Shown: piece by piece, positions 43,326 through 52,061 of the stretch
Layout: each line of letters starts with the position of its first letter
Numbering within the stretch: the stretch's first letter is position 1
From: Clostridium sp. KNHs205
Lineage (GTDB): Bacteria; Bacillota; Clostridia; Lachnospirales; Lachnospiraceae
Direction of reading: 5' to 3'
Assembly (NCBI RefSeq): GCF_000702945.1
Contig: NZ_JNLE01000005.1
Coordinates: forward strand, 1,550,001 to 1,614,000
Length of the DNA stretch: 64,000 nucleotides
The notes under the pieces: generated by a model
Database searches by the model: none
Told to the model about the DNA's origin: nothing
The model's input: only the letters and a program-made list of their open reading frames with translations
Made by a program: the position numbers and the translations under genes

Positions 43326-43343
43326 TCCAATTATCTCTTTGAG
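43326..43343. repeat. att core at the rpsI 3' end (integration target)
   Basis: This 18-mer spans the final Ser-Lys-Arg codons and TAA of rpsI. Because every att copy preserves these codons, integration leaves S9 intact. Confidence 0.75.
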
Positions 43344-43723
43344 AACTGAGGAGCACGACGTGCGGCTTTGAGACCGTACTTCTTTCTTTCCTTCATTCTT
43401 GGATCTCTTGTTAAGAATCCTGCTTTCTTTAATACAGGACGGTATTCCAGATCAGCTTTTAATAAAGCTCTGGAGATTCCGTGACGAATTGCACCAGCCT
43501 GACCGGTGAAGCCGCCTCCGTGAACGTTAACAAGGACATCAAATTTATCTACTGTATCTGTAAGAGTAAGGGGCTGACGAACGATTAACTTTAATGTCTC
43601 AAGTCCGAAATACTCTTCCATATCTCTCTTATTAATTGTCACTTTACCAGTACCGGGTACTAAATATACTCTGGCAATACTGCTTTTTCTTCTTCCGGTT
43701 CCGTAGTATTTTGCTTTAGCCAA
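43331..43723 (-). CDS. rpsI: 30S ribosomal protein S9
   Basis: The 130-residue protein has the S9 landmarks: YYGTGRRKSSIARVYL at the start, GQAGAIRHGISRALL in the middle, and a basic C-terminal tail KYGLKAARRAPQFSKR that reaches the P-site tRNA. It follows rplM by 25 bp. The start is TTG at 43723, eight bases after GGAGG. Its 3' end is the integration site for the neighbouring island, and the transcript ends in a hairpin just beyond. Confidence 0.97.
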   Translation of the reverse strand: MAKAKYYGTGRRKSSIARVYLVPGTGKVTINKRDMEEYFGLETLKLIVRQPLTLTDTVDKFDVLVNVHGGGFTGQAGAIRHGISRALLKADLEYRPVLKKAGFLTRDPRMKERKKYGLKAARRAPQFSKR

Positions 43724-43748
43724 TGTTTTTTCCTCCTTTCAATCTGGA

Positions 43749-44183
43749 TTAATATTTAATCTCTAATACTTCTGGTTTCTGAGCTGCATTGTTGTGCTCA
43801 GGTCCAGCGTATACGTGTAATTTTGTAATCATCTGTCTTCCTAAAGGTCCCTTAGGTAACATGCCTTTTATTGCAAGGCTGATAGCGTCGGTAGGCTTTT
43901 TAGCCATTAATTCCCTTAAGGTTGTCTCTCTCATACCACCTACGTAGTCGGAGTGATTGTAGTATATTTTCTGATCCAGTTTCTTACCGGTTACTTTAAT
44001 CTTGTCAGCATTAACAACGATTACATTATCACCGGTGTCAATGAAAGGTGTATAAGTAGGCTTGTTCTTGCCTCTTAAGATTTTAGCGATTTCGGATGAA
44101 AGACGTCCTAAAGTATGTCCTGTTGCATCTATAACATACCATTTTCTTTCAATGGTTGATGCGCTTGCCATATAGCTTTTCAT
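43749..44183 (-). CDS. rplM: 50S ribosomal protein L13
   Basis: The 144-residue protein has WYVIDATGHTLGRLSSEIAKIL, GDNVIVVNADKIKVTGKK and the C-terminal MLPKGPLGRQMITKLHVYAG, all characteristic of L13, an early-assembly protein binding 23S rRNA. It heads the rplM-rpsI pair and has GGAGG before the ATG. A 30-nt stem-loop lies in the leader. Confidence 0.97.
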   Translation of the reverse strand: MKSYMASASTIERKWYVIDATGHTLGRLSSEIAKILRGKNKPTYTPFIDTGDNVIVVNADKIKVTGKKLDQKIYYNHSDYVGGMRETTLRELMAKKPTDAISLAIKGMLPKGPLGRQMITKLHVYAGPEHNNAAQKPEVLEIKY

Positions 44184-44243
44184 TGGAGTACCTCCTTGTT
44201 AATTTCAATCATATTCATTCATTTTAATAGTTATATATGTTAA

Positions 44244-44273
44244 AATACCGTACCGGGGCTTGGCTCTGGTATT
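44244..44273 (-). promoter_or_regulatory. stem-loop in the rplM leader, L13-leader candidate
   Basis: AATACC and GGTATT (44244-44249, 44268-44273) close a G/C-rich loop about 60 nt before rplM. Firmicutes often carry an L13 leader RNA here; assignment to that family is tentative. Confidence 0.4.
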
Positions 44274-44297
44274 CTCACGTCACATCTCCATATTATA

Positions 44298-45065
44298 TTA
44301 TATTTCACCAGGCGTGTCAATACATTTATTGCTGTATTCTATTTTTTCCAAAGTCAGACCCTGGGCCGGTGCTTTCGGTCCTGCATAGCTTCTATCCTTC
44401 TTTAAAAGGATTTCTCTGACCTCTGTGGCAGGTATAGCTCCTAAACCGACTTTTATTAATGTTCCCGCTATGATCCTGACCATGTTATACAGAAATCCAT
44501 TGCCTTTTATCCGAATCGTTATTGCTTCCTCGGTACGTTCTACTTTTATATCATAAATAGTCCTGGTCGTGTCTGTCACCTGGGATCCCGTGGAACAAAA
44601 ACTCTTGAAATCATGTTCCCCAATAAGATAAGAGGCTGCTTCCGTCATCAGTGCTTCCTTTAGAGGATAATATACAAAATAGGAATAAAGTCTTTCCGTT
44701 GGCACCGGAAATCTGGAGTTCATGATACGGTAGCAGTATGTCTTAGTACTAACACAGCGTCTTGGGTGGAAATCAGCATCCACCTCTTTTGACTCTCTGA
44801 TCACAACATCCTCCGGTAACCTCTGATTCAGGGCATAGGATATCTTATCACCTGGTATTCTGGTGTCTGTATCAAAGATGGCTACATTTCCAAGTGCATG
44901 CACACCGGAATCCGTTCTGCTGGCTCCTATTACTGTTATAGGTTCCTTTAACAGTTCTGACAATGCTTTATTCAATACCTCTTCTATTGTTATACCATTT
45001 GGCTGTATCTGCCACCCGCAGTACTTTGTACCATCATAGGCGACTACCAACATTATTCTCTTCAT
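44298..45065 (-). CDS. truA: tRNA pseudouridine(38-40) synthase TruA
   Basis: The 255-residue enzyme isomerises uridines 38-40 in the tRNA anticodon arm. The catalytic Asp lies in GASRTDSGVHALGNVA. Other landmarks are VAYDGTKYCGWQIQPNG at the start and GFLYNMVRIIAGTL. The ATG at 45065 (AGGG five bases upstream) is chosen over 45086. It sits between ecfT and rplM as in many Firmicutes, likely in one transcript. Confidence 0.96.
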   Translation of the reverse strand: MKRIMLVVAYDGTKYCGWQIQPNGITIEEVLNKALSELLKEPITVIGASRTDSGVHALGNVAIFDTDTRIPGDKISYALNQRLPEDVVIRESKEVDADFHPRRCVSTKTYCYRIMNSRFPVPTERLYSYFVYYPLKEALMTEAASYLIGEHDFKSFCSTGSQVTDTTRTIYDIKVERTEEAITIRIKGNGFLYNMVRIIAGTLIKVGLGAIPATEVREILLKKDRSYAGPKAPAQGLTLEKIEYSNKCIDTPGEI

Positions 45066-45218
45066 AACATCCCTAACATACCACATTTTTCAAAGCGTGC
45101 GGTACTTCCATAAGTAATTCAGTATTGCAATTTAATAATTATTTCTTGAAATATTTTACCCTGTGTAACACCTATAAAACTATTTGATTTTAAGCTGCAT
45201 AATCTGCCATTCCCTGAA

Positions 45219-46058
45219 TCAGTTCTTAAAACCCGGCAGACCATTCAGTAAACCAGTAAGGTCTACATGGTTAAGTACAATTATAACCGCAAAGAATAAA
45301 ACTAAAACAAGATAGGAAAATATATCACTTCCTCTGTACTTTAACGGCTTCATTTTCGTTCTGCCTTCACCGCCCCTATAGCATCTGGCTTCCATGGCCA
45401 TTGCAAGATCGTTGGCCCTTCTAAATGCTGATACAAATAAGGGTACCAATAATGGAATTAAGCCTTTTGCCTTTTTCATCAGACCGCCGCTCTCAAAGTC
45501 CGCTCCTCTGGCTGTCTGCGCTTTCATAATCTTGTCCGTCTCCTCCATTAGTATGGGTATGAATCTTAAGGCAATGGACATCATCATGGATATTTCATGG
45601 ACAGGTGCCTTTACCTTCTTTAAAGGGCTTAAAAGGCTCTCTAAGCCATCTGTAAGATGATTTGGTGTTGTTGTAAAGGTCATTAAGGAAGAACCCATAA
45701 TAAGCAGAATTAAACGGATTGCCATGGTTACCGAAATGGTGATTCCCTGCTTCGTGATATTTATGATACCAAACCTGAAAACTGAATCTCCCTGCGTAAA
45801 CAGCAGGTTAAAGATCAAAGTAAACAGCAGGATGGCAATAATAGGTTTTAGGCCTCTTAATATGAACTTTACCGGAACCTTCGATAATTTGATTACAGCA
45901 AAAAGAGCCGCTGCCGCTATCACATAGCCGATATAGGAATCGATTACAAACAGTGAGATGATGTAAACGATGGTTCCCACTAATTTCACCCTGGGATCCA
46001 GCTTATGAAGCAGCGAATCTGCCGGGTAATATTGTCCGATTGTTATGTCTCGAATCAT
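45219..46058 (-). CDS. ecfT: ECF transporter transmembrane protein EcfT
   Basis: The 279-residue membrane subunit of the energy-coupling factor vitamin transporter begins MIRDITIGQYYPADSLLHKL, the family consensus; the ATG at 46058 is therefore chosen, not the longer frame to 46133. About five or six hydrophobic segments are seen. Two coupling motifs, AQTARGADF and AMEARCYRGG, contact the ATPases EcfA1 and EcfA2. It is separated from ecfA2 by a 480-bp spacer with tandem repeats. Confidence 0.95.
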   Translation of the reverse strand: MIRDITIGQYYPADSLLHKLDPRVKLVGTIVYIISLFVIDSYIGYVIAAAALFAVIKLSKVPVKFILRGLKPIIAILLFTLIFNLLFTQGDSVFRFGIINITKQGITISVTMAIRLILLIMGSSLMTFTTTPNHLTDGLESLLSPLKKVKAPVHEISMMMSIALRFIPILMEETDKIMKAQTARGADFESGGLMKKAKGLIPLLVPLFVSAFRRANDLAMAMEARCYRGGEGRTKMKPLKYRGSDIFSYLVLVLFFAVIIVLNHVDLTGLLNGLPGFKN

Positions 46059-46199
46059 TTTTACACCCATTGCATACCGCAGAGATACTGCGGTACTGCC
46101 ACCTATTGAGGCTGGGAGATCAGCCCGTGGCATTCCTTTCTTAATTACTGATATTTTCTTTCAGTTTTTAATTCTTCCGTATTTATTACTTTAATGTGT

Positions 46200-46425
46200 A
46201 TTCTCTCTCAGTATCTATATCTTTGTATCTATATCTTTGTATCTATATATTTTGTATCTATATTTTTTTGTATTTATATTTTTTTGTATTTATATTTTTT
46301 TGTGTCTATATCTTTTGTGTCTATATTTTTTTGTATTTATATTTTTTGTATCTATATCTTTTGTGTCTATATTTTTTTGTATTTAATTTTTTTTGTGTCT
46401 ATATCTTTTGTGTCTATTTCCTTAG
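46200..46425. repeat. AT-rich tandem repeat between ecfA2 and ecfT
   Basis: About a dozen units of roughly 16-19 bp related to TTTTTTGTRTCTATAT fill this block. On the minus strand it would be transcribed between the two ecf genes. It is low-complexity DNA, and reading frames through it are not real genes. Confidence 0.85.
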
Positions 46426-46537
46426 TCTATTAACTTATATTAGCCTCTAACTTTGATTTCTTTATACTTTCAGCATTACTTCTTTCTCTTTCAGCCTTTA
46501 TTTCTTCCATTACTCTTCATGTCTATTTAAATTATTT

Positions 46538-47386
46538 TTATTTCTTTAACGCTTTCAGTATTTCACCTGCAGCTTCTTCCACCGTTGTAGCATCTGTTTT
46601 CACAGGAATACCTCTTCTCTTTAATTCATGCATCACATAAGTTACCTGGGGCGCTGCAAGTCCCATTGCCTCCAGTTCCTTATAATGCTCAAATACCTTG
46701 TGAGGTGTGTCGTTGAATGCTATGGCAGCTTTGTTCATTACAACCAGCCTGTCGGCATATTTAGCTACATCTTCCATGCTGTGAGACACTAGAATAATTG
46801 TTATACCACTTTCCTTATGAAGCTTATTAATCTGCTCCAGTATCTCATCCCTGCCTTTAGGATCTAAGCCTGCGGTTGGTTCATCCAAAATGAGCACTTC
46901 CGGTTTCATGGCCAATACTCCGGCTATGGCTACTCTCCTCTTTTGTCCGCCTGATAGTTCAAAGGGTGAGGCATCTATCATATCCTCTCCGAGACCTACC
47001 ATCTTAATGGCTTCATATGTTCTTAGATCAATTTCTACCTGCTCCAGTCCTAAATTCTTCGGCCCAAAACTTACGTCCTTATAAACTGTTGTCTCAAAAA
47101 GCTGGTGCTCAGGATATTGAAATACCAGTCCCACTTTACTCCTTAAGTATTTCATACTGTAATCTTTTTCATAAATATCCTGACCGTTGAAATATATTTT
47201 ACCTGCTGTGGCTTTTAAAAGTCCATTTAAATGCTGTATCAGCGTAGATTTACCAGAACCTGTATGTCCGATTAATCCAATAAATTCACCATCATTTATA
47301 ACCAGGTTGACATCCTTTAGCGCCTGCTTTTCATATGCTGTCTGAGGGCTGTACACATATTGTAAATTATCTATTATTATTGGCAT
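46538..47386 (-). CDS. ecfA2: ECF transporter ATPase EcfA2
   Basis: The 282-residue ABC ATPase has Walker A GHTGSGKSTL, the signature LSGGQKRRVAIAGVLA, Walker B VLILDEPTAGLDP and switch His in VSHSMED. With EcfA1 and EcfT it forms the shared motor for vitamin-binding S components. It lies 29 bp after ecfA1 and is translated from ATG after AGAGG. Confidence 0.96.
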   Translation of the reverse strand: MPIIIDNLQYVYSPQTAYEKQALKDVNLVINDGEFIGLIGHTGSGKSTLIQHLNGLLKATAGKIYFNGQDIYEKDYSMKYLRSKVGLVFQYPEHQLFETTVYKDVSFGPKNLGLEQVEIDLRTYEAIKMVGLGEDMIDASPFELSGGQKRRVAIAGVLAMKPEVLILDEPTAGLDPKGRDEILEQINKLHKESGITIILVSHSMEDVAKYADRLVVMNKAAIAFNDTPHKVFEHYKELEAMGLAAPQVTYVMHELKRRGIPVKTDATTVEEAAGEILKALKK

Positions 47387-47415
47387 AACTACCTCTTTTC
47401 TGCGTCTGTACAGGG

Positions 47416-48273
47416 TTAATTCTTTGGAAGGGCCGTTAATACCTTAACCAGCTCTTCTACTGTTAGTATACCTTCCGGCACTGCAAGACCCTTTTTCCTA
47501 AGTTCATGGCTTAATTCAGTCACCTGGGGCACATCCAACCGGTATTTCTTTAATTCTTCTACCTCTTTAAAGATCTCTCTTGGTGTGCCTTCCATTACAA
47601 CTTTGCCTTTATCCATTACAAAGACTTTATCGGCATTGATAACTTCTTCCATATAGTGTGTTATCAGAATTACAGTTACCTTTTCCTTCTTATTCAATTC
47701 CATTACAGTTTCAATAACTTCCTTGCGTCCCATGGGATCCAGCATGGCTGTAGGCTCATCCAGAACAATACATTGGGGTTTCATAGCCATGACACCTGCA
47801 ATTGCAACCCTCTGTTTCTGTCCCCCTGACAGCTTATTAGGCGAATGCTTTCGATAATCCAGCATACCAACTGCTTTCAGACTCTTCTCAACTCGTTCCC
47901 AAATCTCATCTGTAGGTACACCAAGATTCTCTGCTCCAAAACCAACATCCTCTTCTACAACGGTACCGATAATCTGGTTATCCGGATTCTGAAATACCAT
48001 ACCAGCATTTTGTCTGATATCCCAAAGCTGTTCCTCTTCCCTTGTATTAATACCTCCTACCCACATGACGCCTTCTGTTGGTGTGAGAATAGCATTAATA
48101 TGCTTTGCAAGAGTGGATTTGCCAGACCCGTTATGTCCCAGGATAGCTACAAAATCGCCTTCTTTTATTCCTAAATTTACGTTGTCAACGGCTCGGTTTA
48201 TAGACTCAACTTCACCTTCATCATTTCGTCTGATATATTCAAAAACCAAACCTTCTGTTTTAACCATTTCCAT
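47416..48273 (-). CDS. ecfA1: ECF transporter ATPase EcfA1
   Basis: The 285-residue ABC ATPase has Walker A GHNGSGKSTLAKHI, signature LSGGQKQRVAIAGVMA, Walker B CIVLDEPTAMLDPMG and the His loop ITHYMEE. It heads the ecf gene group. In other Firmicutes it follows rplQ directly; here lepB and a repeat-rich spacer intervene. Confidence 0.96.
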   Translation of the reverse strand: MEMVKTEGLVFEYIRRNDEGEVESINRAVDNVNLGIKEGDFVAILGHNGSGKSTLAKHINAILTPTEGVMWVGGINTREEEQLWDIRQNAGMVFQNPDNQIIGTVVEEDVGFGAENLGVPTDEIWERVEKSLKAVGMLDYRKHSPNKLSGGQKQRVAIAGVMAMKPQCIVLDEPTAMLDPMGRKEVIETVMELNKKEKVTVILITHYMEEVINADKVFVMDKGKVVMEGTPREIFKEVEELKKYRLDVPQVTELSHELRKKGLAVPEGILTVEELVKVLTALPKN

Positions 48274-48576
48274 AATAACCTCTTTCCTGAATCTCCAATC
48301 TTTGTTCTTCGATTGAATATTCGTTAAGCGTAATTAAAACATTCTTTATAAATTATATTCATTCCCTGTAATTCGAAAACTTTCTTATGATATCGCTTAA
48401 TTAGACAAATCAATAAGTCTCTTCTTCTATCTATAATTTTATCTTTACTTTCTTAATTAAAAGATGTTTGCAATATTCATTATACTTTTGGAGTAACTCC
48501 TGAATTATAATGCCTGATATTAATTCTATCAGCCATAGGAATCACCTTATATTCCAGAAACCTTATGGTTTCATCA

Positions 48577-48912
48577 ATCTACAAGCCTAAAATACCTTTT
48601 ATATATTAATTTTTTCTCCAGAAGACCTAAAATATCTTTTTCATATTAATCTTCTTTTATAGAAGAACTAAAACATCTTTCTCCTATTAATGTTTTTTTA
48701 CCAGAAGAGCTAAAACATCTTTTTGATATTAATATTCTTTTAACTAGAAGATCCAAAACCTCTTCTCCCTATTAACGTTCTTTTAACTAGAAGATTCAAA
48801 ACCTCTTCTCCTTATTAACGCTCTTTTTACTAGAAGAACCAAAACCTCTTCATTAACGTTCTTCTTACTAGAAAACGAAACATCTTTTTCATATATTAAT
48901 GTTCTTATTATG
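48577..48912. repeat. 43-bp tandem repeat, about 8 copies
   Basis: Units of 38-43 bp beginning AGAAGA and containing AAAACMTCTT, TATTAA and a TTCTTTTAACT-like tail run from about 48,577 to 48,912. Copies 2-6 start near 48,620 and are most regular. No spacers of differing sequence exist, so it is a minisatellite and not CRISPR. It lies between divergent ecfA1 and lepB. The rest of 48,274-49,115 is AT-rich with no gene. Confidence 0.85.
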
Positions 48913-49115
48913 TAGTCATTTATAGTAGTTTAACCTCATCTATGACTTTTTCTTATTTTCCTTCTTTCACAGCTGTCATTACTACTGTCAATACTTTTTA
49001 CATTGTAAATTATTATTCCCACATTTGCAACGTATTTTTCATACAGCTATTTCATAAAATTAAGTTGTATACACTAATGTTAATTTTATTGTAAGATTTG
49101 TTCGATTTGTAGTTC

Positions 49116-49144
49116 TTGTTTAACATTTCCAGTTATGTTACAAT
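49116..49144 (+). promoter_or_regulatory. sigma-A promoter of lepB
   Basis: TTGTTT (49116-49121), a 17-bp spacer and TACAAT (49139-49144) lie 45 bp upstream of lepB. Confidence 0.65.
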
Positions 49145-49189
49145 GGTAAACGTACTTTACAAATAAATTGAAGATGAAATGAGGATTAT

Positions 49190-49792
49190 ATGGAAGACTT
49201 TAAGCAAAATGAGGAAGGCTTAGATACTTCCTCCGAAAAAGATAGTAATAATGGCGATAATAATAACGGGAAATTTTCAGTAAAAAAAGAAATCCTTAGT
49301 TGGATTGTACTTATTTTCTGTGCCTTAGCTCTATCTTTTGTGTTAAACCGGTATGTTGTTGTCAGTGCAGAAGTACCTACCGGTTCCATGGAAAACACCA
49401 TTAAAGTTGGTGACCGTATTATAGCATTTAGGTTAGCTTATACCTTTGGCGAACCCAAACGCGGTGATATCATAGTATTTGATTTTCCCGACGATGAGAC
49501 TCAGCAGTATCTTAAGCGTATAATTGGTCTGCCAGGTGAAACAATTGATATTAAAGACGGAAAGGTCTATATCAACGGCAGTACTACTCCCTTAGAGGAG
49601 AATTACTTAAAGGAAACACCTGTCGGTGACTATGGTCCTTATACAGTCCCCGAGGATTCCTATTTTCTTATGGGCGATAACCGCAATGATTCCCTGGATT
49701 CCAGATTCTGGGAGAATACCTTTGCCACCAAAGACGAAATTATTGGAAAAGCGGAGTTCCGTTATTATCCTGTACCTAAAATACTTAAATAG
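49190..49792 (+). CDS. lepB: signal peptidase I
   Basis: The 200-residue membrane protease cleaves signal peptides of exported proteins. A charged N-terminus of about 35 residues precedes one membrane helix (ILSWIVLIFCALALSFVL). The catalytic Ser is in VPTGSMENTI and the Lys in YLKRIIGLPGE. Boxes D/E are PEDSYFLMGDNRNDSLDSRFW. It is transcribed opposite to its ribosomal neighbours and shares a bidirectional terminator with rplQ, so it looks inserted into an otherwise conserved rplQ-ecfA1 junction. Confidence 0.95.
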   Translation: MEDFKQNEEGLDTSSEKDSNNGDNNNGKFSVKKEILSWIVLIFCALALSFVLNRYVVVSAEVPTGSMENTIKVGDRIIAFRLAYTFGEPKRGDIIVFDFPDDETQQYLKRIIGLPGETIDIKDGKVYINGSTTPLEENYLKETPVGDYGPYTVPEDSYFLMGDNRNDSLDSRFWENTFATKDEIIGKAEFRYYPVPKILK

Positions 49793-49818
49793 AGGAATTA
49801 TCACATTAACAGCTATCA

Positions 49819-49867
49819 CAAAAGGCAGAAGCAACTTAACTACATTAAGTTGCTTCTGCCTTTTTCT
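49819..49867. terminator. bidirectional terminator between lepB and rplQ
   Basis: AAAGGCAGAAGCAACTTAA and its complement form a 19-bp stem around a five-base loop, with A/T tracts on both sides. It serves convergent lepB and rplQ. Confidence 0.9.
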
Positions 49868-49883
49868 ATTGTCAGTGTTATGC

Positions 49884-50420
49884 TTAAACTAACTCGATGA
49901 GAACTTCCATCGCTGCATCACCCTTACGCTGGCCAATCTTGATGATTCTTGTATAGCCACCGTTACGGTTTACATACTTAGGAGCAATTTCCTCGAAAAG
50001 TTTGTCTGTCACATCTACAGTCTTAGTATTTCTCTTTCTACCAGCTGCTTCTGTGGGAACTTCTTTTACTGTGTACAGCTGCTTTAACATCTGTCTTCTG
50101 GCATGAAGACGGGATGCGCTGTCTTTGGTGATAGTTTTGTCAACTTCATCAAATACAGTAACTTTCTTTCCATTTATAACTTCTTTAACAGTTTTACCTT
50201 CTTTATCTTTACGGGCAACTTTAGCTTTTACTGTAACTGTTTCGAAATTATCTTTCTCTTTTACAGCTAATGCGATAATGCTCTCAGCAATTTTACGAAT
50301 TTCTTTTGCTTTGGCTTCAGTTGTCCTGATCTTGCCGTGATATAACAGGCTGGTAACCTGACTTCTCAGCAATGCCTTTCTCTGATCGGATGTTCTTCCA
50401 AGTTTTCTATAGGCTGCCAT
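49884..50420 (-). CDS. rplQ: 50S ribosomal protein L17 with internal insertion
   Basis: The start MAAYRKLGRTSDQRKALLRS and the end NGGYTRIIKIGQRKGDAAME are standard for L17. The protein is 178 residues against the usual 113-130, because about 45 extra Lys-rich residues (about 57-103, KVARKDKEGKTVKEVINGKK region) interrupt the fold. Similar long L17 forms are known in Lachnospiraceae. It ends the rpsM-rpoA gene group. Confidence 0.96.
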   Translation of the reverse strand: MAAYRKLGRTSDQRKALLRSQVTSLLYHGKIRTTEAKAKEIRKIAESIIALAVKEKDNFETVTVKAKVARKDKEGKTVKEVINGKKVTVFDEVDKTITKDSASRLHARRQMLKQLYTVKEVPTEAAGRKRNTKTVDVTDKLFEEIAPKYVNRNGGYTRIIKIGQRKGDAAMEVLIELV

Positions 50421-50445
50421 TTGTTTCCCTCCTTTATCTTAATAC

Positions 50446-51405
50446 CTACTCATCACTTACATTAAGTGATAAGCCAAGCTCTTTCAGTTTTGCAAGCACT
50501 TCCTCTAAGGACTTACGACCAAGGTTTCTTACCTTCATCATATCTTCAGAAGTTTTATTCGTTAATTCTTCTACCGTATTAATGCCGGCTCTCTTAAGAC
50601 AATTATAAGAGCGAACGGATAACTCCAGTTCGTCGATATTCATTTCAAGAACTTTCTCTTTCTCATTATCTTCTTTTTCAACCATGATCTCTGCAGTCTT
50701 GGCATTTTCAGATAAATCGATAAATGAGTTCAGATGCTCGCTCAGAACCTTGGCAGCTAAGCTGACAGCTTCATCGGGAGCTAAAGTTCCATTTGTAAAT
50801 ACATCAAGTGTAAGCTTATCAAAGTCAGTAATCTGTCCAACACGGGTATTCTCAACGCTTAAGTTAACACGCTCAACAGGAGTGTAGATGGAATCAATGG
50901 GGATTACACCGATAGGCAGATCGTCATTTTTGTTCTTATCTGCACTGATATATCCTCTACCTTTTGTTATGGTAATTTCCATATACAGCTTGCTGTCATT
51001 GCCACCATTCAGAGTTGCAAGCACCAGCTCAGGATTTAACACTTCAATATCGGGATCAGCCTGAATATCTCCTGCTGTTACGATACCTTCTCCTTCGAAT
51101 TCAATGTATGCCGTTTTAGGCTCATTTGTCTCACTGGTATTTTTGATTGCAAGGCTTTTTAAGTTCATGATGATTTCAGTAACGTCTTCTTTTACACCTG
51201 GAATTGCACTGAACTCGTGAACTACACCATCAATCTTAACTTGACTTACTGCAGCTCCGGGTAAGGATGAAAGCATAATTCTACGTAAAGAATTGCCCAA
51301 GGTTGTACCGTATCCTCGTTCCAAAGGTTCTACTACAAAACGTCCAAATTTTTTATCTTCAGAAATTTCTGCAATTTCAATTTTTGGTTTCTCAAAATCA
51401 AACAC
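50446..51405 (-). CDS. rpoA: RNA polymerase subunit alpha
   Basis: The 319-residue subunit has the N-terminal assembly domain (GYGTTLGNSLRRIMLSSLPG, VNLSVENTRVGQ) and the C-terminal DNA- and activator-binding domain (ELELSVRSYNCLKRAGINTV, NLGRKSLEEV). The start is GTG at 51405 after GGAGGG. It lies between rpsD and rplQ as usual. Confidence 0.97.
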   Translation of the reverse strand: MFDFEKPKIEIAEISEDKKFGRFVVEPLERGYGTTLGNSLRRIMLSSLPGAAVSQVKIDGVVHEFSAIPGVKEDVTEIIMNLKSLAIKNTSETNEPKTAYIEFEGEGIVTAGDIQADPDIEVLNPELVLATLNGGNDSKLYMEITITKGRGYISADKNKNDDLPIGVIPIDSIYTPVERVNLSVENTRVGQITDFDKLTLDVFTNGTLAPDEAVSLAAKVLSEHLNSFIDLSENAKTAEIMVEKEDNEKEKVLEMNIDELELSVRSYNCLKRAGINTVEELTNKTSEDMMKVRNLGRKSLEEVLAKLKELGLSLNVSDE

Positions 51406-51446
51406 AATAGGACCCTCCTTTTGGGTTATTATGATACGATTAATGA

Positions 51447-52043
51447 TTACTTAGAATACAACTCGACGATAAGCACTTCATTTACCGGAACATCAATTTG
51501 ATCTCTTGAAGGCAGTTCTTTTACAGTTCCTTTAAGGGACTCATGATCTGCTTCAAGCCATGCTGGAACAAGTCTGCCAGCTGTTACTTCTAAAACATCT
51601 TTGTATCTCTGAGCGCTCTTGAATTTCTCTTTGATTTCAATAACGTCTCCTGCTTTTACTGAATAGGAAGGAATGTTGATGCACTTGCCGTTAACTAAAA
51701 CGTGCTTATGGTCAACAATCTGTCTTGCTTCGCTTCTGGTTCTACCAAAGCCTAAACGGAAAACTACGTTATCCAGTCTGAGCTCAAGAAGAATCATCAG
51801 GTTCTCACCGGTAGTACCGATTTTCATTTTCTTTGCTTTATCAAAGTTATTTCTGAAAGGTTTCTCCAGAACGCCATAGATAAACTTAGCTTTCTGTTTT
51901 TCCCTTAACTGTGTACCGTATTCACTAACTTTTTTTCCTGCTCTGGAAGAAGTTCTGTTGGACTTCTTATCAATTCCTAAAACAGACGGTTCAAGTCCGA
52001 GTGTTCTACATTTTTTTAATACAGGACCCATGTCTCTTGCCAT
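51447..52043 (-). CDS. rpsD: 30S ribosomal protein S4
   Basis: The 198-residue primary 16S-binding protein has an S4 RNA-binding domain (LDNVVFRLGFGRTRSEARQI, HKHVLVNGKCINIPS). The N-terminus, CRTLGLEPSVLG, has only one of the four zinc Cys. Placement inside the rpsM-rpsK-rpsD-rpoA group makes it a candidate autogenous regulator of that group. Confidence 0.97.
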   Translation of the reverse strand: MARDMGPVLKKCRTLGLEPSVLGIDKKSNRTSSRAGKKVSEYGTQLREKQKAKFIYGVLEKPFRNNFDKAKKMKIGTTGENLMILLELRLDNVVFRLGFGRTRSEARQIVDHKHVLVNGKCINIPSYSVKAGDVIEIKEKFKSAQRYKDVLEVTAGRLVPAWLEADHESLKGTVKELPSRDQIDVPVNEVLIVELYSK

Positions 52044-52061
52044 TGTTACTTACCTCCTCTA

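Noticed and set aside
46194..46450. Two hydrophobic ORFs in the ecf spacer
   Set aside because: They are translations of the low-complexity tandem repeat, dominated by Phe, Tyr, Ile and Ser.
48577..48912. Possible CRISPR array
   Set aside because: Units are directly adjacent with no unique spacers and no cas genes nearby; a tandem repeat fits better.
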